Source: Clostridia bacterium | GTDB lineage: Bacteria; Bacillota_A; Clostridia; Oscillospirales; CAG-272 | Length of the DNA stretch: 6,435 bases | Reading direction: 5' to 3' | Assembly (NCBI GenBank): GCA_017501345.1 | Contig: JAFVXC010000005.1 | Location: 1-6,435 of the forward strand | Notes under the pieces: model-generated | What the model saw: the letters and a program-made list of their open reading frames with translations, nothing else | Told to the model about the DNA's origin: nothing | The model's database searches: none | Part shown: piece by piece, positions 4,401-6,435 of the stretch | How the letters are laid out: every line of letters starts with the position of its first letter | Numbering within the stretch: the first letter of the stretch is position 1 | Translations under genes and position numbers: made by a program

Positions 4401-6435
4401 CGGAGCGGTGTCTCTCCGACCTCGTCAATGGCCTTTTGGATGAGTCCCGCAACGACGTCGTCGTACGCGTTCTTTACCATCGGGTCCTCGGATTCCATGA
4501 TGCCGTTATACGCCGCACGAAGCGCACCGAGACGTTGGTCAAGACGGTCTCCCATCTCTCGGATGTGGTCGATCTTGCGTGAGATCTTCTGCATCTCCGC
4601 AGGTGTTTTTGCCATCATCAACTCCGCTTCGAGCCGCTCGATGCGCTTGTCCGCCTCGACCGTATCCATATTCACGGCATTCAGAGCCGACGCAACCGCG
4701 TTTTGAAGCCCGATTGGAACGTGACGGTCCTTCGTTCCCCTCAAAAGATATTGGTTCAGATCCTGTACGACGCGCTTGATCTTTCCCCGCAGTTCGGTTC
4801 TTTCGGCACTCTCCCGCCGTTTCGTGAGCGTTTCGCGCCCTCTCTCTGCAGCCTTTTCGTACGCCTTCTGCGCCTGCCGCTCGACGACACGCTTCATCGG
4901 TGCCATTGCTTCGAGCCCGAGCAGCTTCTTGTCGTAAAGATTGATGCGATTCTGCGTTTTGATCGCCTCCTGGCGAAGCTCGGAGATCCGCGCACGGTCC
5001 TTCGCTCCATCAGAGAAGGAGAGGTTTTTGATCTCGGCATTCAGCTCTTGAAGCCGCTCCTGCTGTGCGTCGAGGTTCTCGATGTTCGCCCGGTACACAT
5101 CAAGAATTCTTCGCTCCTCAGGATCCGTCACCACCGAATCGAGCGCCGCCGTAAGCGTCGACCGATTGGATTTGCGGACAGAGTAGCTCCCATCAACATC
5201 GGCTGTTTTCTGTGTGTCCTCTATGTCTCTGTGGAATACCGCATCGAGGTATGCGGTTTCATTGGAAGAAAATTTTTTCGTTTTCCCCTTGACAGAACCA
5301 TCGGGATATGATATACTACCCTTGGAAAGCTCCTTTTCGGAGGCTGTAGCGAGGGTCTCGCCATATGCAGCATCTGGATTGGAGCTTTCTGTTGTTATAT
5401 CCACATTCAACTCAAAGTTAGAGTCGTTTTCGAGCAGATACTCTACATAGTCAAACGGAAATCCGTCTCTAAAAACATCAGGTTCAAATACTGTAACCGT
5501 GGTGTGGTAGTTGTCCCCTTTCCCGTCTATCACCAAGGAACCCTCGTCTATATAGCTGTCAAATTCAATTATAACAACACATTTTTTGCCATTTTTAAGA
5601 TTGATAAAAACGGCGAAATTATCAGGTGCAGGAACAATTGTTACAGTTCCATCCTTTTGACGAATCTTTTTTGTTCTGTTAGTTTGATGTATGATATCAG
5701 TAGGTGCTCCTATATTATCTATCGCCTCGACAATTTCATCTGGTGACAGAGCATGGTAACGAATCAATCCGCCACCGATTTTTACTGTTTCACCTTCTAT
5801 TTGAGATTGCCTTGCCTTTCTTGCCTGCATAGCTATCGGTCTATCATCAATCTCTATTTCGTTGTGTTTTAATATAGCGATAAGCGAGGATTGCGTGTTT
5901 CCCCTCACAGGAAAATATGTATTATCGACAAGTGTTCTATTTCGTGCCATCCGCATAAATTCAAGCACTTGCTCTCTTGTAACTTCATACGGGTTAACAA
6001 TGGTTTCTATGCCATTTGTGCGCTTTACTTTAAGCGAATAGCGGATGTCCCCCTTTGGGGCAACACTCGCCTGCTTCTCAATATCTGTATGCGCACCAAT
6101 CTCCCGATACGTCTCCCCGGCATCGTTGAGCGCGTCAAAGAACAGCGCCTGTATCCGCTCGACCGCCTCGGCAGACTCGTGCAGGAACTGCGCCTCGTCG
6201 GATTGGAACGCCGCACCCTCGTATGCCCTTCGAATCTTCGCGAGCAGGTCTTTGAAGTAATCCTTGATCTTCTCGACAAGGCTCTTGTCCTTTCTCTCGA
6301 GCGTCTCAAAGAACGTCTGCGCGTTGCCGTCGGTCAGCATACGCTCCATCGCATCGGCAACGACCTCCTCGATCGCCGCGTCAAAGGTAATCGGGTGTCC
6401 CGCTTCCTTCGCAGCAGCCATCTGCTCGCGCGCCA
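1463..6435 (-). CDS. Giant multidomain phage virion protein (MuF-C-like effector plus ejection-type core), 5' end outside window
   Basis: The frame is open through the right edge. The first ATG (6421) has no ribosome site in the visible bases and four sense codons precede it, so the true start lies upstream. Residue numbers count from that ATG (1,652 residues). Residues 1-110 are helical and end HESAEAVERIQALFFDALND, resembling the C-terminal part of zincin-like protease modules in large phage polyproteins; no HExxH is visible. Residues 126-416 form an AT-rich MuF-C/BECR-like segment. Residues 435-640 are charged and coiled-coil rich. Residues 740-960 are an unrecognised domain. Residues 1053-1400 are a helical, partly hydrophobic core (LSVVVQQPTAVVRAMALVDP; SRSSNMRSKSTFMNMLTSFM; GEPTTSINML). 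Residues 1440-1652 are helical-hairpin repeats. The protein is probably packaged and delivered with DNA (inference). The neighbours downstream are tail/baseplate genes. Catalytic activity is not proven. Confidence 0.85.
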   Translation of the reverse strand, partial: AREQMAAAKEAGHPITFDAAIEEVVADAMERMLTDGNAQTFFETLERKDKSLVEKIKDYFKDLLAKIRRAYEGAAFQSDEAQFLHESAEAVERIQALFFDALNDAGETYREIGAHTDIEKQASVAPKGDIRYSLKVKRTNGIETIVNPYEVTREQVLEFMRMARNRTLVDNTYFPVRGNTQSSLIAILKHNEIEIDDRPIAMQARKARQSQIEGETVKIGGGLIRYHALSPDEIVEAIDNIGAPTDIIHQTNRTKKIRQKDGTVTIVPAPDNFAVFINLKNGKKCVVIIEFDSYIDEGSLVIDGKGDNYHTTVTVFEPDVFRDGFPFDYVEYLLENDSNFELNVDITTESSNPDAAYGETLATASEKELSKGSISYPDGSVKGKTKKFSSNETAYLDAVFHRDIEDTQKTADVDGSYSVRKSNRSTLTAALDSVVTDPEERRILDVYRANIENLDAQQERLQELNAEIKNLSFSDGAKDRARISELRQEAIKTQNRINLYDKKLLGLEAMAPMKRVVERQAQKAYEKAAERGRETLTKRRESAERTELRGKIKRVVQDLNQYLLRGTKDRHVPIGLQNAVASALNAVNMDTVEADKRIERLEAELMMAKTPAEMQKISRKIDHIREMGDRLDQRLGALRAAYNGIMESEDPMVKNAYDDVVAGLIQKAIDEVGETPLRSMTREQLELVYDSYKAVLKRVRDANKAFKLEGDQKISSLGDQVMEEILKVGGAKEYRAEIAETISRLGWNNLKPIYAFERIGSTVFTSLFNNVRAGEDTWARDVSEAREFYLKVNKKYHYASWDFEKRYRFKSKTGKSFSLTLEQMMSLYAYSKREQADKHLEVGGFVFSGDVVRYKEAVDEGGGNGKKQKKTLFKYKVNTSSAYSISKETLGSIAASLTEEQRGFVDEMQEYLSTVMGEKGNEVSLALYDVKLYKERFYFPLKSAKQFMFEQNETAGEVKVKNSGLSKETKPQAGNPIILSGFMDVWANHVNDMSMYHAFVLPLEDFNRVFNWNANVYADDKNSVSVKSRLQDAYGEESVQYISQLLKDLNGGARTDPRETTAKALMSKFKKASVMASLSVVVQQPTAVVRAMALVDPKYFVGRSSQKGHPARWEQLKKYAPVAIIKEMGYFDTNMGRSTVDWIKDEKTFMDRVDDAMSKAPALADELTWVAIWEAVKRETASEHTDLSKNSEELLKLAGERFTEVITKTQVYDSVLSRSSNMRSKSTFMNMLTSFMGEPTTSINMLEDALRQGKRGNKGYAARAIFSLFGSVMLNSALVSLVYAARDDDEDETFWEKYVSRVTTEMLDGLNPLTYLPIFRDIWSILQGFDVERADMSLVSDLADAFKKVVKTAAKDTENMDEDEFKAHMMKLGDDLLGVLSSLCSLTGIPLKNVVRESKALINIFEMIGRNDKTTFGSLVDQVQEDVQSSVPVANWFQKESKGDKLYDAIVKGDDVYVDRLKDGYASENAYDSAVRKALRENDERVEDAASAMLEGDLDTYERTLNEIIEEGSFTSEDVAYAINAEYNAKAKKLDPEASERTLASVTVGEGDEEKTVYSIYAASDINVFLERGDSERAKEIIEKLVAFKVENGKTEKDARSSIRSSMTSYWKKLYKEAWSSKDMGRVKEIRALLYATGLYGRLSELDDTLRSWRKD
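1466..2104 (-). repeat. Degenerate C-terminal helical-hairpin repeats of the giant protein
   Basis: Residues 1440-1652 carry a recurring pattern: short helix, then GD or KD, then an amphipathic helix, a G-containing turn, and a D-x-x-x-A/S helix. Instances start near AIVKGDDVYVDRL (1445), AMLEGDLDTYERTL (1488), VFLERGDSERAKEII (1564) and AWSSKDMGRVKEI (1614). The second contains GSFTSEDVAYAI and the third NGKTEKDARSSI at matching places. The first two are 43 residues apart. This resembles a small alpha-solenoid for protein contacts, but the identity is low and the family is not recognised. Confidence 0.5.
2222..3265 (-). other. Helical, partly hydrophobic core of the giant protein (ejection-protein-like)
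   Basis: This encodes residues 1053-1400. Hydrophobic stretches at about 1066-1090 (ASVMASLSVVVQQPTAVV), 1258-1279 (IFSLFGSVMLNSALVSLVYA, the best membrane-helix candidate, followed by the acidic RDDDEDE), 1306-1322 and 1371-1386 alternate with amphipathic helices. The motifs QQPTAVVRAMALVDPKYF and FMGEPTTSINML look like strongly conserved patches in uncharacterised Clostridia phage polyproteins. By analogy with internal virion proteins of short-tailed phages, this part could line a channel through the host envelope. That is inference. Confidence 0.5.
5174..6046 (-). other. AT-rich effector-like domain cassette inside the giant gene (MuF-C/BECR-like)
   Basis: This encodes residues 126-416 of the giant protein. 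A hand count of 5221-6060 gives about 41% GC (32% in 5581-5700), against about 58% in 4981-5160 and 62% in 6121-6240. The pattern is an N-terminal helical part (EQVLEFMRMARNR), then IDDRPIAMQARKARQSQIEG, then YHALSPDEIVEAI and a beta-rich core (DNFAVFINLKNGKKCVVIIE; NYHTTVTVFEP). This resembles the phage MuF-C domain, which is related to BECR-fold nucleases. Histidines 223, 245 and 306 are candidate functional residues. The segment is bracketed by DIRYSLK (125-131) and DGSYSVRK (410-417). The reading frame is intact. The fold assignment is from pattern memory only, so it could be another phage-borne effector. Confidence 0.55.
5289..5317 (+). promoter_or_regulatory. Antisense sigma-A-type promoter inside the giant gene
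   Basis: On the plus strand a perfect -35 TTGACA (5289-5294) is followed by exactly 17 bases and then TATACT (5312-5317). The -10 is preceded by TG plus one base (5309-5311), an extended -10. It matches 11 of 12 hexamer positions at optimal spacing. It points opposite to all genes here, into the effector-like segment, with a predicted start near 5324. No convincing gene follows on the plus strand, so an antisense RNA is the simplest product. It may still be a coincidence of AT-rich coding DNA. Confidence 0.45.

Noticed and set aside
4703..5311. Plus-strand 202-codon frame opposite the coiled-coil region
   Set aside because: Antisense of a charged coiled-coil segment, rich in Leu/Arg with no motif. 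The minus-strand frame is continuous and convincing.
5365..5421. Plus-strand 18-codon frame (MQHLDWSFLLLYPHSTQS) with GAGGG nine bases upstream, just after the antisense promoter
   Set aside because: Suggestive of a leader peptide or tiny toxin, but too short and fully antisense to a conserved frame. Nothing beyond position supports it.
5504..5746. Plus-strand 80-codon frame downstream of the antisense promoter
   Set aside because: It starts with GTG, has no Shine-Dalgarno site, and lies wholly opposite the intact effector-like coding sequence. The composition fits a shadow frame in AT-rich DNA.
6407..6421. ATG at 6421 as the true start of the giant protein
   Set aside because: No ribosome site in the visible upstream bases, sense codons continue to the edge, and the N-terminal sequence looks like the middle of a larger module.

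Overview
The window is a block of phage (virus or prophage) structural genes, all read on the minus strand, so the biological order runs from the right edge to the left. The host is most likely a Gram-positive, Firmicutes/Clostridia-type bacterium. The evidence is a BppU-type baseplate domain, collagen-like Gly-X-Y tail segments, strong AAGGAGG/GGAGGT ribosome binding sites, and large-polyprotein motifs of the kind I associate with Clostridia gut phages. No integrase, lysis, replication or host gene is present, so prophage and free virus cannot be told apart.

Right to left: (1) 6435-1463 is one uninterrupted reading frame for a giant multidomain protein, at least 1,656 residues, open at the right edge. 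It starts with the tail of what looks like a protease-type N-terminal module. Next comes an AT-rich segment that resembles a MuF-C/BECR-type phage effector domain, then long coiled coils, then a helical, partly hydrophobic core of the kind expected of virion internal/ejection proteins. It ends in degenerate helical-hairpin repeats. (2) 1462-1370 is a 93-base gap with a strong hairpin, an extended -10 promoter-like site, a small hairpin and a strong ribosome binding site. (3) 1369-392 encodes a 325-residue baseplate/tail protein with a BppU-like N-terminus and two collagen-like blocks. (4) 392-1 is the start of a further tail protein with NGTYDV-type beta repeats. It overlaps the previous stop codon and runs off the left edge.

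A plausible joint role is that the giant protein is packaged in the virion and carries an effector plus membrane-active parts into the host during DNA entry, while the two downstream genes build the adsorption apparatus. This is inference from domain architecture.

The most notable signals are two. A sharp composition break (about 41% GC against 58-62% in the adjoining DNA) coincides with the effector-like domain and is bracketed by two YS(L/V)(K/R) motifs. A near-perfect antisense sigma-A-type promoter (TTGACA, 17 bases, TATACT with an extended TG) lies inside that AT-rich segment.
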